DNA of 64,000 nt from Chamaecyparis obtusa (lineage: Eukaryota > Streptophyta > Pinopsida > Cupressales > Cupressaceae): contig BSBK01006022.1 in assembly GCA_027943335.1 (NCBI GenBank), positions 496,001 to 560,000 on the forward strand, written 5' to 3'. A model generated the notes under the pieces. It saw only the letters and a program-made list of their open reading frames with translations. It made no database searches and was not told the origin of the DNA. The position numbers were made by a program, and so were the translations under genes. Shown here in pieces: positions 37,901-49,199 of this stretch (positions are counted from its first letter, which is position 1; the number at the start of each line of letters is the position of its first letter).

Positions 37901-38414
37901 AAAACTCCAAGTCGCTAAATGAAACCACTAACCACCTAAGGAATAAGAGACTTGGTGAACACTCAGTCACAGAATCGCTGAACCAAAAGCATAACCATCT
38001 GAGAACCTTGAGATCTAGCGACTGTATAGAAATATCGCCACTACCATTTAGAGATCTAGCGACTAAAAACAAACCACAGAGTCTCTAAAGGATAAAGAAT
38101 ATTCTTGTGGCTTAGAGAGACTACGTGACTAAAGTATTTCAGAGAGTCATGGGACAAAAAGGAATATACTGTTATTATCGGGAGATTAAGTGACTGAAGG
38201 GAGAAATAAAAGTGCACATGCATTATAAATCACTTAAGTTACCCGATAAAGTAATAACAAATTAGAATGAGGCCTTTGACAACTTAGGGTTTTTCTCTAT
38301 AACGGCTAGAATTATGAATTTTGAACTTAGGGTTTAAGGGCCAGGGATAGAAAACTTTTGCAGAGACCAGAGAAAAAAAAATATAGCCATGAAAAACTTT
38401 TGCAAGTGCTAATA
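34943..38414 (-). repeat. Family-G solo LTR, minus strand (3.5 kb)
   Basis: The reverse complement matches the G-1 LTR in many blocks, for example the piece with ATATAAAGTAGATCTTAG and the end ATCATAGTGTAAA...AATCAACA. It starts TATTAGCAC (TG mutated to TA). GGGTG flanks both sides (34938-34942, 38415-38419). No internal region or second LTR remains, so it is a solo LTR left by LTR-LTR recombination. Its middle (about 36650-38200) is rich in diverged 'gcgact/agtcgc' hairpin units. Confidence 0.9.
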
Positions 38415-38953
38415 GGGTGAAATGTAGAACTATATTTTAACTTGGTACCAAACTTTCTCCAAAGGGTCTTCCAAAAGTATCCAAAAAATTTACTGTCTCA
38501 GTCAGAGATAATACTCCTCAGTAACCCAAGCAATCTGACAATTTCCTTAAAGAAAAGATCTGCTATATGTATTGCATCTGATGTCTTTCTACAAGGTATA
38601 ATATGTGCCTTTTTAGAAAATCTATCCACAACAACAAATATGGAATCATTACCTCTCATTGTCTTCGGTAAGCCCAGAACAAAATCCATACTGATATCAG
38701 TCCAAGGTTTCTCAGGAACAGAAATCAGGGTATATAATCCAGTATTTTGACTTACTCCTTTTACAACTTGACAAATTCCACAACTTTTCACAAATTTCTG
38801 AACATCTTTATACAACTGTGGCCAAAAGTATTTCTCCTTAAGCAAATTCAATGTTTTATCAACACCAAAATGTCCAACCAAACCACTACTATGTTTTTCT
38901 TTTATCAAATAAGTTCTCATTGGTCCTCTTGGTATACACAACTAGATACCTTT
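38415..38953 (-). pseudogene. Chromovirus integrase, zinc finger and first part of core
   Basis: On the minus strand: LCIPRGPMR, then the HHCC zinc finger (EKHSSGLVGHFG, FVKSCGICQ), which binds LTR ends. Next come the first catalytic Asp in DISMDFVLGLP, VVVDRFSKKAHIIPC, and the second catalytic Asp in IISD, followed by a stop where Arg usually stands. It ends with GYFWKTLW and GTKLKYS before the solo LTR. The residue preceding LCIPRG is a stop (TAG), probably from CAG. Its continuation is at 34942 and its upstream part at 42031. Confidence 0.9.
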
Positions 38954-41900
38954 TGTTGGTACTCAAAAATAGAACATGGGTTTTGAGTACCATGTTAAAA
39001 TTTTGCAATTTGAAGCCATTTAAATCCTTTTCATGCATATGTACCTGACTATCATTTTGAAGCTTATGAGGTGTTCTAGGTGTTGAACACACTTCATTCA
39101 GTATATTCATGCATTCTATGATGTTACTTTATCATCTTGAATCATTCGGTGAAGTCCCATTTTGAGCAACTGTCAAATTGCACAATTCTGTTTAAATGTC
39201 AAATCACTGTTACAGGCCCTGTTCGGATGATTATATCTTTTTCCTAGAGATTGATCATAATGTGCTGGTTGTGGCATCATATTGTGCTTGTTTAGTCACT
39301 TTTCTAGAGTCATTCCATTTGCAGATTGTCAATATTCTCTGGGTGTGCATTGTTCAGATTTATAGTCACATTTTTTATCATAACTCAAAAAATACAAACT
39401 GGGTTAGGCTAAATTTTACATATATTTGAGATGACCATGTTTGAATTGTAAAAATTTTTTTATAGAAAAACCCAATTTAAAAATCAAAATTTATAGTCTT
39501 CTGAGTACTGGCAGCAATAAAAAATCAGCAATGCTTCATAATGTTTTATCCCACATTGCTCCCAATTTCAAAATTTGAAGTGTTTATATGAAATGCTCCA
39601 AACATATGAAATAAATCAAAGTGCTAGAAGCTATGCTTGGCTTGTGCATCTACCTCAATTTTTGTGCCAGTGGGCCTAGAAGAAATTTTGCAGAAAGGGA
39701 CACATGTCACTTAGTCTCCAAGTCTCCAAATCTCCAGATGCGATTCAGAGACTTGGAGACTAGTCTCCAAATCTCCAAATAGACTTAGTCTCCAAATCTC
39801 ACAAAGAAAAAAGATCATTATGAGACTTAAAGACTAGTCTCCAAATCTCCAAATAAAGTTAGTCTCCAAGTCTCTAAAAGGAAAAAGTTTATTATGAGAC
39901 TTAGAGACTAGTCTCCAAATCTCTAGAAAAGTTAGTCTCCAAATGTCACAATGAAAAATAAAGAAAGAAATCATTCAAAGATTTAGAGACTAAAGTTAGT
40001 CTCCAAGTCTCCAAATGGCTATTCAGAGACCTGGCGACTAAAGGAGGTCTCCAAATCTCATAATGAGAAAAACTGATTATGAGACTTGGAGACTTAGTCT
40101 CCAAATCTCCAAATGGCTATTCAGAGATCTAGAGACTAAAGGAAGTCTTCAAATCTCATAAGGAAATATAAAGAAAGGAAATGATTATGAGATTTGGAAA
40201 CTAGTCTTCAAATCTCTAGATGGCTATTCAGAGATCTAGAGACTAAAGGGATTTCTCCAAATCTCTAAAAGAAACTATGGTTAAGGAAATACTTCTGAGA
40301 CTTAGAGATTCATGTCATTTCTAGATCTCCAGATGGACTGAGGTTAAAGATGGGTTAGTCTGAGTAGGGAATGAAAAGATGACAAGTGGCAAGTTCTGGT
40401 AGCATGTGTAGATTTTAAAGTTATAAAAGATTTAAAAAGTTATAAAGTTCAGACTTTGGAGATATTTTGAAATTTTTTAATAACAGAGCTGCTCATGGGA
40501 AAATGTCTGGGAGATTCATTTTTTATCAGAATATGGCAATATAATATGTTTTCAGAAATGCCAGAAGATGATGGATGCAATGATGGCAGTTAGAACCAGA
40601 TCAGATCAAGTTGTTGAGAGCAGTAAAGACTTTTAACCCGCGACCAGATTTTGGGGAGATTTTTCTTCTTCCAAAATTGATTGATTTTGCAAATCCAATA
40701 GAGGGAATGATTTAGATTTTCAATGGTGATAGGAAAGGAGGGTACAGAAGATTAAATTTTAGGGAGGATCAAAGGACAAATTAATCAGATTTCCAGTAGA
40801 TGAGCAAATTTTATGCAAAAAAGGACAAATTTATCAGATTTTGAAGATGCCCGAGAAGATCAAATTTTCAGAGAAGAGAAAAGAGTAAATGAGATTAGAT
40901 TGCAAAATGGACAGGAGTTGGTCAAGTACAAATTTTAGGGTTTCTTCTTCTTCTTTTTATTTTGTTCTCTTCTTAGTTGTAAGGGTTCCTTCTTCCTGTT
41001 CTTGGAAGGTTCCTGTGACTGCTCGGTTGTGAGCATGTCTCTAAAGGATGAATATTGAATATCTTTCTTGTAGAGCAGATTTTTCTTTCCTATGTCTAGG
41101 TCCCTGAACTTTAAAATTCTGTGTGTATTGAAATAGGATTATGGTCAAAGAAATACATTGTAGTTTCTCTTAGATTCTATTGTTGTCTTCTCATTTTTAT
41201 GTTATACTCTTGTATGTTTTTATTTTCCAGGCATGTAAAACATACCAGTTGCAAGGTAGCTTGTCTGATTATTTATGAGTTTCTTTCAAGGAAATAATTA
41301 AATTTTCATGAATAGTCTCAGAGAGTGAACATGATTATCAGGATTTTGATGATAACAGTATAGAAGTGATAGAATGGTTTGTAAGGCACTCTATTCAAAC
41401 TGCAAGTAATTTGCAAGGCATTTCACTGTATTTGTTTTGATCTCTTCCTATGGATTTACATACAGTAACTATTTGCCCAATGGAATAGGCACTAGCTAGA
41501 TGTCTGTTGAGTAGTTATGTTTCTATCTTCAAACACTAAATAATCATTACCATTTCATTTCAATTTTTAAGTTTATGCACACTGTGAAAGGACTGCATCC
41601 AGGTGATCCAGTTCACATTTGGTGATTCCTTAAAGAAAGAATCAGAGGTTAACCTTCCTCGAGTTGTACTCATAAAAAGAAGAAGGATTCATATCCTTAT
41701 CCCATTGTCTATGCTATTACATTTGTAGTTTCTTTTATAATACTCTGTATCAAGAGATTCTCAACTATCTACAGAGTGATCTTTTGTTGAAGTGATCTGA
41801 AGCCTAAATAGCATAGCAGTGAAGACCTTATCCACTAATCAAAAGCTTACTTGAAGTATAGTAACCTGTTTATAGGTAATACCCGCCTAAGTCCTGTGGA

Positions 41901-42030
41901 GCTCGAAGCAGAAGGAGGATCTTATCCAATCCTCATCAATTAGGCTTTTCTTGCAAGCTTGGAGTCCTTTTAAACTGAGAATCAAGCCCATAATTTTCCA
42001 AGTTTGATCCTACAAGAAAAATCCCTCACA
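38954..42030 (+). repeat. Family-G solo LTR, plus strand (3.1 kb)
   Basis: It starts TGTTGGTACTC, close to the G-2 LTR start, and ends CTCACA. CCTTT flanks it on both sides (38949-38953, 42031-42035). Near the right end it carries the family block with 'gagctcgaagcagaaggaggatc', comparable to 'ggctcgaagtgtaggtggatc' in G-2. There is no internal region. It lies between the RNase H and integrase parts of the chromovirus, antisense to it. Confidence 0.88.
39714..40320. repeat. Array of imperfect palindromes in family-G solo LTR
   Basis: About nine diverged units alternate GAGACTT(A/G)GAGACT with AGTCTCCAAATCTC, which are reverse complements of each other. At 39748-39775 the two halves join without a loop in a 28-base palindrome with one mismatch. 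Spacer phrases such as 'aaatggctattcagagac' recur between units. Confidence 0.85.
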
Positions 42031-44208
42031 CCTTTAAACAACATACCTTCTTGAATAAAATATTCTTCCCATTTAGTACTCGGATGATCTTGAATAGGTG
42101 CTCTACACTTTCTCCATGGCTCAGAAAAATCAAGATCAAATTCATAAGAATCTCTCATGTCATCAAAGCCAAGAACTTCAATTTTCATCTCATTCATTAA
42201 AGATCTCCTTCTACTTAATGCATCAGCAACTCGGTTAGTAACTTCACTCTTATGTTTTATCACAAATGTATAACTCTGCAAATACTCAACCCATTTCATA
42301 TGTCTTTGGTTCAACTTATTCTGACTACCCAAATACTGTAAAGCCTCATGATCGATATACAACACAAATTCACTCAATATCAAATAATGTCTCCATTTCT
42401 TCAATGCTTGAACAATAGCATAGAATTCTTGATCATACACAAAATATTTCCTTTTTGCATCATTCAGCTTTTCACTAAAGAAAGCAATAGGTTTACCTTC
42501 TTGACTCAACACAACTCCTATTGCACTTCCACTTGCATCACATTCCACTTGAAATACCTTATTGAAATTAGGCAATGTCAAAATAGGCAATTCAACAACC
42601 TTTTGTTTCAGAGTCTCAAAACTTTTATCAGCTCCATGTGTCCACTTGAATTCTCTTTTATCTCCTCTCATAGTCTCAGTCATAGCATTACAAATTGAAC
42701 TGAAATTCTTAATGAACTTTCAGTAAAAACTTGTCAAACCATGAAATGATCTTACCTCACTAGCATTCTCAGGTGTAGGCCAATTCAAAATAGCTTCAAC
42801 CTTTTCAAGATCCATCTTCAAACCATCACTTGAAATCACAAATCCCAAATACACAATCTCCTCTTTCATGAAAGAACACTTTTTTAGATTTATCAGAAAC
42901 TTTTCTTATTTCAACCTCTGCAATACTTGTTTAACATGCAACAAATGTTCTTCTCTGGTCTTACTTAATATCAAACTATCATCAAGATATACAATCACAA
43001 ACTTACCCAAGAATTTCTTCAAAACTTCATTCATCAACCTCATAAAAGTACTCGGTGTATTAGTTAAACCAAAATGCATAACCAACCACTCATACAAACC
43101 TTATTTTGTCTTAAAATAGTCTTCCATTCATCACCTTCTTTGGTTCTGATACGATGATACCCACTTTTCAAATCAATTTTGGTAAAATACTTTGCTCCAG
43201 TCAAACTATCCATTATCATCCATTCTCGGTATAGGAAACCTATATTTCACTATTATCTTGTTGATTTCTCTAGAATTAGTACACATTCACCATTCTCCAT
43301 TCTTCTTAGGTGCCAATACAGTAGGTATTGCAAAAGGACTCAAACTTTCTTTGATCAAACCTTTCTGCAACAATTCTTGAATTTGTCGATTCAATTCCTG
43401 ATTCTTGGTAGGCATTAATCAATGTGGTGCCTTATTCAGTAAACTAGCTCCAGGGATTAAATCCATGCAATGATCAATGCTTCTCTTTAGTAGAAAACCA
43501 TTAGGTACATTATCAAAAATAATTTCACTATACTCGGTAACTTATCAATCTCCTCAGGAACACTAACCTTTGTTTTCTTACTTAGTTTGTTAGGAATCAC
43601 AGTAAAACATATATCATTCTTCTTCAAATCCTTAACAAACTTTCTTCCTTACATCAAGAAAACTTTCACAGATGTGCAAAAATTACTAATAGGTTCTTCA
43701 ATCAAAGGTAACAAGATTTGTCTTCTTCCACTAGCTCAAATGGTATATTTATGCAATCTCCCATCATATATAGCATGTCTATCATATTGCCAAGGTCTAC
43801 CCAAAAAAATATGACAACAATCCATAGACATGATATCACATAACACCTTATCATAGTACTTTCCAATTTTCAAATTCACATAACATTATTCACTCACCAA
43901 GAGTGTATGCTCATCTTTGATCCATGAAATTTGATAGGGCTTCAGATGTTCCAACCTTTCAAACTGTAACTTTGTGACCATTTCCTCAGATGCTAGATTC
44001 TTCAAGCTACCACTGTCAATGATTACCTTCCAAACTTCATCAGAAACTCTACATCTGGTCTTGAACAAAATTTTCCTTACCGAATCTTATTACTTTCACT
44101 CCAAAGTGCTCTACTTACCATCAAGTTATTTTCCTTCTCAAGTTCATTCGGTGACTCTTCTTGCACCAAAGCATTTCTACTATGACCAGCCTTATTACTT
44201 GCATGTGT
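42031..44208 (-). pseudogene. Chromovirus protease, reverse transcriptase and RNase H, broken
   Basis: On the minus strand the protease block KVIIDSGSLKNLAS (about 44010-44040) carries the DSG active site. The reverse transcriptase has [50 protein letters not shown] and YLDD as catalytic box (near 42985), then LGFVIS and HGLTSFY. RNase H has FKWTHGADKSFETLK, VECDASGSAIGVVLSQ, PIAFFSEKL, YDQEFYAIVQALKKWRHYL and VADALSRR. The coding ends LFKGV at the solo-LTR junction; residues read beyond it belong to the LTR. Stops and frameshifts occur in the protease-RT linker, near 43090-43200 and near 42720. The domain order is that of a Ty3/gypsy chromovirus. Confidence 0.9.
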
Positions 44209-45177
44209 ACACTCAAATGATCTATGTCCTTCTTCTCCACAATTGTAACAAGTTCCTTAGAAACCACCTCTATTATAACCACCTCAGTAGTTACTACCTC
44301 TACCTCTAGATGAACTTTCACCTTTCCACTCAGTCTAGCCTTTATCCAGAGTTGTCTTTTCAGGTTCAGATCTACTATTTTCACCATGAGATCTACCTCT
44401 TCCTCGAGGGAATCTACCACCTATACCTCTTTGTCTTTGCTCATGTCTCTTGTTTAATTTCTCCTTAGCTTTCAATGCAAATTGATCAGCCTCTTCAATG
44501 TTCTCCAATTTAACCAAACCGATTTCTTCTTGGATGGAAACTCTCAAACTATTTAGGTATCTAGCAATTCTTTCCACATCATCTTCATCATGTCTAGATC
44601 TGATATCTAATCTATAGAATTCCTCAGTATATTCTTTTACTAAGCTATCTTTCTGCCTCAAACTTTGGATTCACCTAACTAGGTTAATCTAATAATCACA
44701 AGGTAAGAACTTCCCTTTCAATTTATTTGTCATTTTATTCCATACCTTGATTTTGTCTTTGTCTTTCCTCTTTTTGTCCAACTGCAAATGTTCCCACCAC
44801 AAGGACGCATGACTCTTCAACTTTGTGCTTGAAATTTTCACCTTCTTTTCCTCAGGTACATTTTCCTACTCAAAATAATTTTCCATCTTGGTGATCTAGT
44901 CCACCAATTCATTAGAATCCAATTTTCCACTATACTCAGGAGGATTAAAGTGTGGTGTAGACTTTAGATTTGTCAAAGCCTTCAAAAATATTTCCTCACC
45001 TTGATCCATTGTCGGTGCAAGCTCTACATCACCTTGTTCTTCATCAATTTCCTCATCGCTAACATCTTCAAGATGTCTTCCTCTTCTCTGGACTATTTCA
45101 ACAATTTATAATCTAGCAGCAAGTTGTCTCAACATGTCTACCAATCCTAGATCCACATCTTTCCTCCCATGAACCAT
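44209..45177 (-). pseudogene. Chromovirus gag with zinc knuckle, broken
   Basis: Gag forms the particle and binds element RNA. It starts at ATG 45177 (MVHGRKDVD), about 110 bp after the primer site. It contains FNPPEYSGKLD, SHASLWWEHLQL, a later block with DSLVKEYTEEFYRL and ARYLNSLRVSIQEEIG, an Arg/Gly-rich stretch, and one zinc knuckle CYNCGEEGHRSFEC at 44209-44250 (CX2CX4HX4C complete). Stops interrupt it after AARL, ELVD, ENYFE, CDY and NLVR, with another in the glycine-rich part. Confidence 0.88.
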
Positions 45178-45285
45178 CTTGAAACCCTTTGCAATTTTAG
45201 GCCAAATCACATTATGTTACCCCACAACAAATCAACTAGGGTTTGACAAGAAGGAACCCTCAAACCTAGATCTAGATCTCACCTC

Positions 45286-45297
45286 TCTCTGATACCA
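45286..45297 (-). other. Primer-binding site of the chromovirus
   Basis: The minus strand reads TGGTATCAGAG just after the LTR end ...GCAACA. This is the classic match to the 3' end of initiator methionine tRNA. Confidence 0.85.
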
Positions 45298-45299
45298 CC

Positions 45300-45966
45300 T
45301 GTTGCAAGGGTAGATGGAGAGAGGGGCCAAAGGAACACCCTAACTAGATCCACCTTGTAGAGATCACATGCGGAAGCAACAACACACAAAAGTGAGAGAG
45401 AGAATGTAGAAAATTTCATATATTAACTTCAATTGATTCATATATGTTGGGTTGTAAGGCCTTCCTAGTTTAGGCCAGATATTACAATCAAGTACAGAAG
45501 TCCTCCAACATGTGAGGATCTGTTAACAATCTCTAATCTTCCACCTTCTATCCAAAAAATGACTCATAAACTCTAACCAAATAGCTACATTTATACAAGA
45601 TGCTACCGGACAAGTCAGCCTCAGATCCACCATCAACAGAAGGAATGACCAGATCTAGGTCCACACACTTTCCAATGATAGATACCATCATTAAATCTAT
45701 GACCAAATATAAATACAAGAGTTGGCCTTAACAAAAATCCAAAATAAACAACTCGATAAGAAAGGATAACCAAGTGCCAAACAAGCATCATCAAGCACCA
45801 AGGAAATAACCGAGCACCAGAGAGATAACTGACCAATACTAGTGAACAAAAGAAACTAAGCAACACAGAACCAACTTGGTCAAAGAAGGAACTAAGAAAC
45901 ATAGAAAAATTCAAACATGTTTTTGGTGACACAGGATTGCCAAGGACCCGAGATGCTCCTGCATCA
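45300..45966 (-). repeat. 5' LTR of the chromovirus
   Basis: On the minus strand it starts TGATGCAGG and ends TTGCAACA. It is nearly the same length and sequence as 21094-21761. CATAT follows at 45967-45971. Confidence 0.92.
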
Positions 45967-46745
45967 CATATTCCATTGTTCTTTTCAGATATCTAAATAT
46001 CCTTTTTACAGTAGCTAGGTGTGTTTCTTTAGGTTCTTCTTGATATCTAGCCACAATTCCAACAACATTAGCAATATCTAGTTTGGTGTGAGTCAAATAT
46101 TGTAATCCACCAACCATTGATTTGTACTTGGTCTAAAAAACACTCTTTATCTCATCATTGGTTGTTGTTTTATGACCATTCACCATCAGTGTACCAACTA
46201 GTTTATAGTCTTCCATTCCAAACTTTTTCAACATTTCTTTAAGATACTTAGTCTGAGAAATAGAAATCCCATTCTTGTTTTGATTTATTTACAATCTTAG
46301 AAACAATTTCATTTTTCCTATCATGGACATCTCAAATTCATTTTCCATTTCTTTAGAAAATTTCTTACACATTTCATCATTTCCTCCAAAGATAATATCA
46401 TCAACAAAACCTTCTATTATCATAATTCCATCTTCACTAACTCTTAAATACAAGTTACTATCAGCATTACCTTTTCTGAACCCAAGGCAAAGTAAGTATC
46501 TGTCTAACCTTTCATACCAAGCCCTTGGAGCTTGCTTCAATCCATACAGTGCCTTCTTCAACTTCTATACCATATCTTCATCTTCGAATAAAGGAAATCC
46601 ATTAGTTTGTTCTATATAAACTTCTTCTTCAAGATCCCCATTGAAAAATATAAATTTTACATCCATCTGATATACCTTGAAGTCCTTATGTGCAACATAA
46701 GCCAAAAATAATCTCACAGCTTCTATCCTAGCAACATCCAGTATT
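45967..46745 (-). pseudogene. Copia-2 reverse transcriptase, broken
   Basis: On the minus strand, after a deletion junction, it reads [35 protein letters not shown] and KKALYGLKQAPRAWYERLDRYL. The catalytic box region is FVDDIIFGGNDEMC, followed by FEMSMIGKMKLFL, then after frameshifts WWITIFDSHQ-type remnants of the YL(T)HTK(L)DIANVVGIVARY block. It runs into the chromovirus at 45966 within TMEY-. The catalytic DD pair is retained. The N-terminal fingers of the enzyme are missing because of the deletion. Confidence 0.87.
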
Positions 46746-47760
46746 TTTCAATTTCTTTGCTCTACTATCCCATTCTATTGTGGAGTCCTAGGAGCAGAAG
46801 TCTATCTTTGTATTCCATGCTCTTCACAATATCAATTGAATAGATCTGAAGTAAACTCTCCACCTCTGTCTAATCTCAAACATTTTATCTTTAGACCTAA
46901 TTCACTCTCTACTTTTTCTTACAATATCTTGAATTTGTCAAATGCTTCTGATTTCTCTTTCAAGTAAGTGATCTGCATAATTCTAGAAAATTCATCAATA
47001 AAAAGTACAAAATACCTTTCACCATAGTATGATCTTGTCCTTGTAGGTCCACATAGGTCTGTATGTACCAGATCCAACTTTCCTTTTGTTGTATATTATT
47101 TACTTTTATAGCTTCTTCTAGTATGTTTTCCCATAACACATTCTCTACATATGGTGTTAGATGGTTTCACAATCTTTGGTAGGTCTCTTACTGCATTAAT
47201 CAAGCTTGCCTTCACAATATTATCAAAATTGACATGACGAAATATTTTGTGCCATAACCAACTGTCATCTATCTTTGTAACAAAATACAAAGCTTCAAAT
47301 GTATTTAACTCAAATACATTACCTCTAGATTTAGTAACAGTTGCAATCAAGTTTCCTGTCTTACCTCTAATAAAATATTTTCCATCAATGAAATTTAATT
47401 GATATCCCTTATCTATCAGTTGTCCAACACTTAACAAGTTATCCTTAAGTCCATCAACAAGCATTACATTGTTATTATTAGTCCTTCCATCCAAAGAAAT
47501 AGATCCTACTCCTATGATAGGTTTAGGAACATTGTCTCTGAATCTTACAACACCACCATCATATTTCATTAGTTTAACAAACTTGTTTTTGTCTCTAGTC
47601 ATATGGTGTGAGAAACCACTGTCTATAACCCATTCAGATTTCTTATCAACATGTGATACTAGATCTTTTTCCTCATGTACTAGTTTTTCATCCTTAATAG
47701 CAACAAATCCAATTTCTTCATAATCACAATCATCATCATCAGAGATACCTTCGCTATAAT
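46746..47760 (-). pseudogene. Copia-2 protease, GAG-pre-integrase and integrase start
   Basis: On the minus strand the protease shows EWVIDSGFSHHMTRDK (DSG active site) and ISLDGRTNNNNVMLVDGLKDNLLSVGQL. The zinc-finger region of integrase follows with LWHKIFRHVNF...CRECVMGKHTRRSYKSK (H, H, C, C present). The integrase core is decayed (frames change after 47096) and ends near QNGIVEQRN at about 46770. There the sequence jumps directly to the middle of reverse transcriptase. The integrase C-terminal half is absent. Confidence 0.87.
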
Positions 47761-47998
47761 AATAACATTCCTTTTCTTTTGAATACTTAGGCTTGAAAAA
47801 CTTAGGTTTGTGCTTAGGAACTCTTGTAGGACATCTAGATGAAAAGTGACCTATCTTATTAGATGAAAAACATTTAAAAGGTAACTTTCCTTCAAATTTA
47901 CCCTTACCTCTCTTTTCTCTTCTAGCAATTAGTGCAACAAGTTCATCTAGCTTTCTTTCTTCTTCTTGTATATGTTCTCATTCATCAGCATATTCACC
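47761..47998 (-). pseudogene. Copia-2 gag end with altered zinc knuckle
   Basis: It reads EERKLDELVALIARREKRGKG, then LPFKCFSSNKIGHFSSRC, then KPKFFKPKYSKEK. The knuckle keeps C, H and C, but the second Cys of CX2CX4HX4C is Ser. It is cut on the upstream side by the solo LTR at 47999-49199. Confidence 0.8.
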
Positions 47999-49199
47999 TA
48001 TAATACCCCAAAAATGGGCTATAAGTTCATTAACCTCCTACATCTACAAATCAAATGAAATCAACATCGAAGTCCTAATCTAAAGCACATCTAAACATCA
48101 TCGAATCATAATTGATTATCTTAAATTCTGCATCGGGGAATATTCTTAGCAATATTCCTAATTATCTTAATTATCTTTAATTTAATGATTATTTGGCGAT
48201 AAATCACATTTATCCTAAGTTTGATTAATTGAATATTTTCATATTTAATTAATTAGATTTAATATCTTGCCACTTAATTGTGTAATTAAATTTAATTCTA
48301 TCTATTATTAATTGTATTATTTAATTTTGACAATAAATCCAATATCCTATGAATAATTGATTAAATTTTTATTTAATTAATTAAAGCAAGTTGTCATTAT
48401 TTAATAATATAGTTTTTAATAAAAGTTTGATTAAATAATTGATTAACCCATAAATCAATTATTTATTTTCAAAAATCAGTTAAGTTGAGCATAAATCACT
48501 TTATTTATTAAATTAATTCATAAATAAAACATGCACAATCATAAAAGCAGACAACTATCAATTATCAATTAAAGTTAAACTCTATTTTGAGTTAAACTTA
48601 GCTTTTGCATGTTTTTGTGAATTAAATTATCTTTATTATCAGATAACTCAAAAATCAAGCTGAGTTAATCTGAGTGATTTATGGCTTTTTTTCATGCATC
48701 TCCAAAGCCTTGGATTTCTATAAAATCAAGGCTTGGCTCTTCATAATTCATCTCTCAAATTGGCATCCAAAGCATCTCATATTTTTGCACAATCACGTTG
48801 GAGAATTAGAATTTGGAGAATCAAAGCTTATTGCGAATCAAGGCTATTGTGAGATCAATTTGTTTTTTTTACATTCATTTAGATTTTTTTTCATATCATT
48901 GTTAGATCATTTTAACAGATCAATTTCATATAGATTAGATTTCATATCAATTTTTTATCATTCTTATTGCATAGAAAATCCAAAAAAATAGCTTAATTGC
49001 ATTCAATTCATATCTAGATCAATTGCATTCAAATCCTTCATTTAGGTGTCATCTAGGTCACTGATCTCAATAACAATCTGAGAACATCAATCTCGCACCT
49101 ACTAGAAGGCAGTAAATCACTTGGTTAAATTAGATTTCAATTTTGCATGATTTTGATTTTTGCTAACCTCTAATATTTTACTAAAGTGTTGTGTCTACA
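47999..49199 (+). repeat. Probable solo LTR inside Copia-2 gag
   Basis: About 1.2 kb of AT-rich DNA interrupts copia gag exactly. It starts TATAATACCCC, perhaps a mutated TGTAATACCCC, and ends GTGTCTACA. TATAAAAT at 48719-48726, followed by CAAGG, suggests a plus-strand promoter. No 5-bp duplication was found (TCACC left, GATCA right). Orientation and ends are less certain than for the other solo LTRs. Confidence 0.55.

Larger units (their letters stand above)
21094..45966 (-). mobile_element. Ty3/gypsy chromovirus, minus strand, complete but nested
   Basis: Two LTRs of 668 and 667 bp (21094-21761, 45300-45966) flank gag, protease, reverse transcriptase, RNase H, integrase and chromodomain in order on the minus strand. 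CATAT directly flanks both ends (21089-21093, 45967-45971). Three family-G insertions split the pol gene. Without them the element would be about 5.9 kb, a usual chromovirus size. Stops and frameshifts are frequent. Confidence 0.93.

Noticed and set aside
39714..40320. CRISPR-like array of repeats
   Set aside because: Repeats are diverged and self-complementary with no constant spacer length, inside a plant LTR; not CRISPR.
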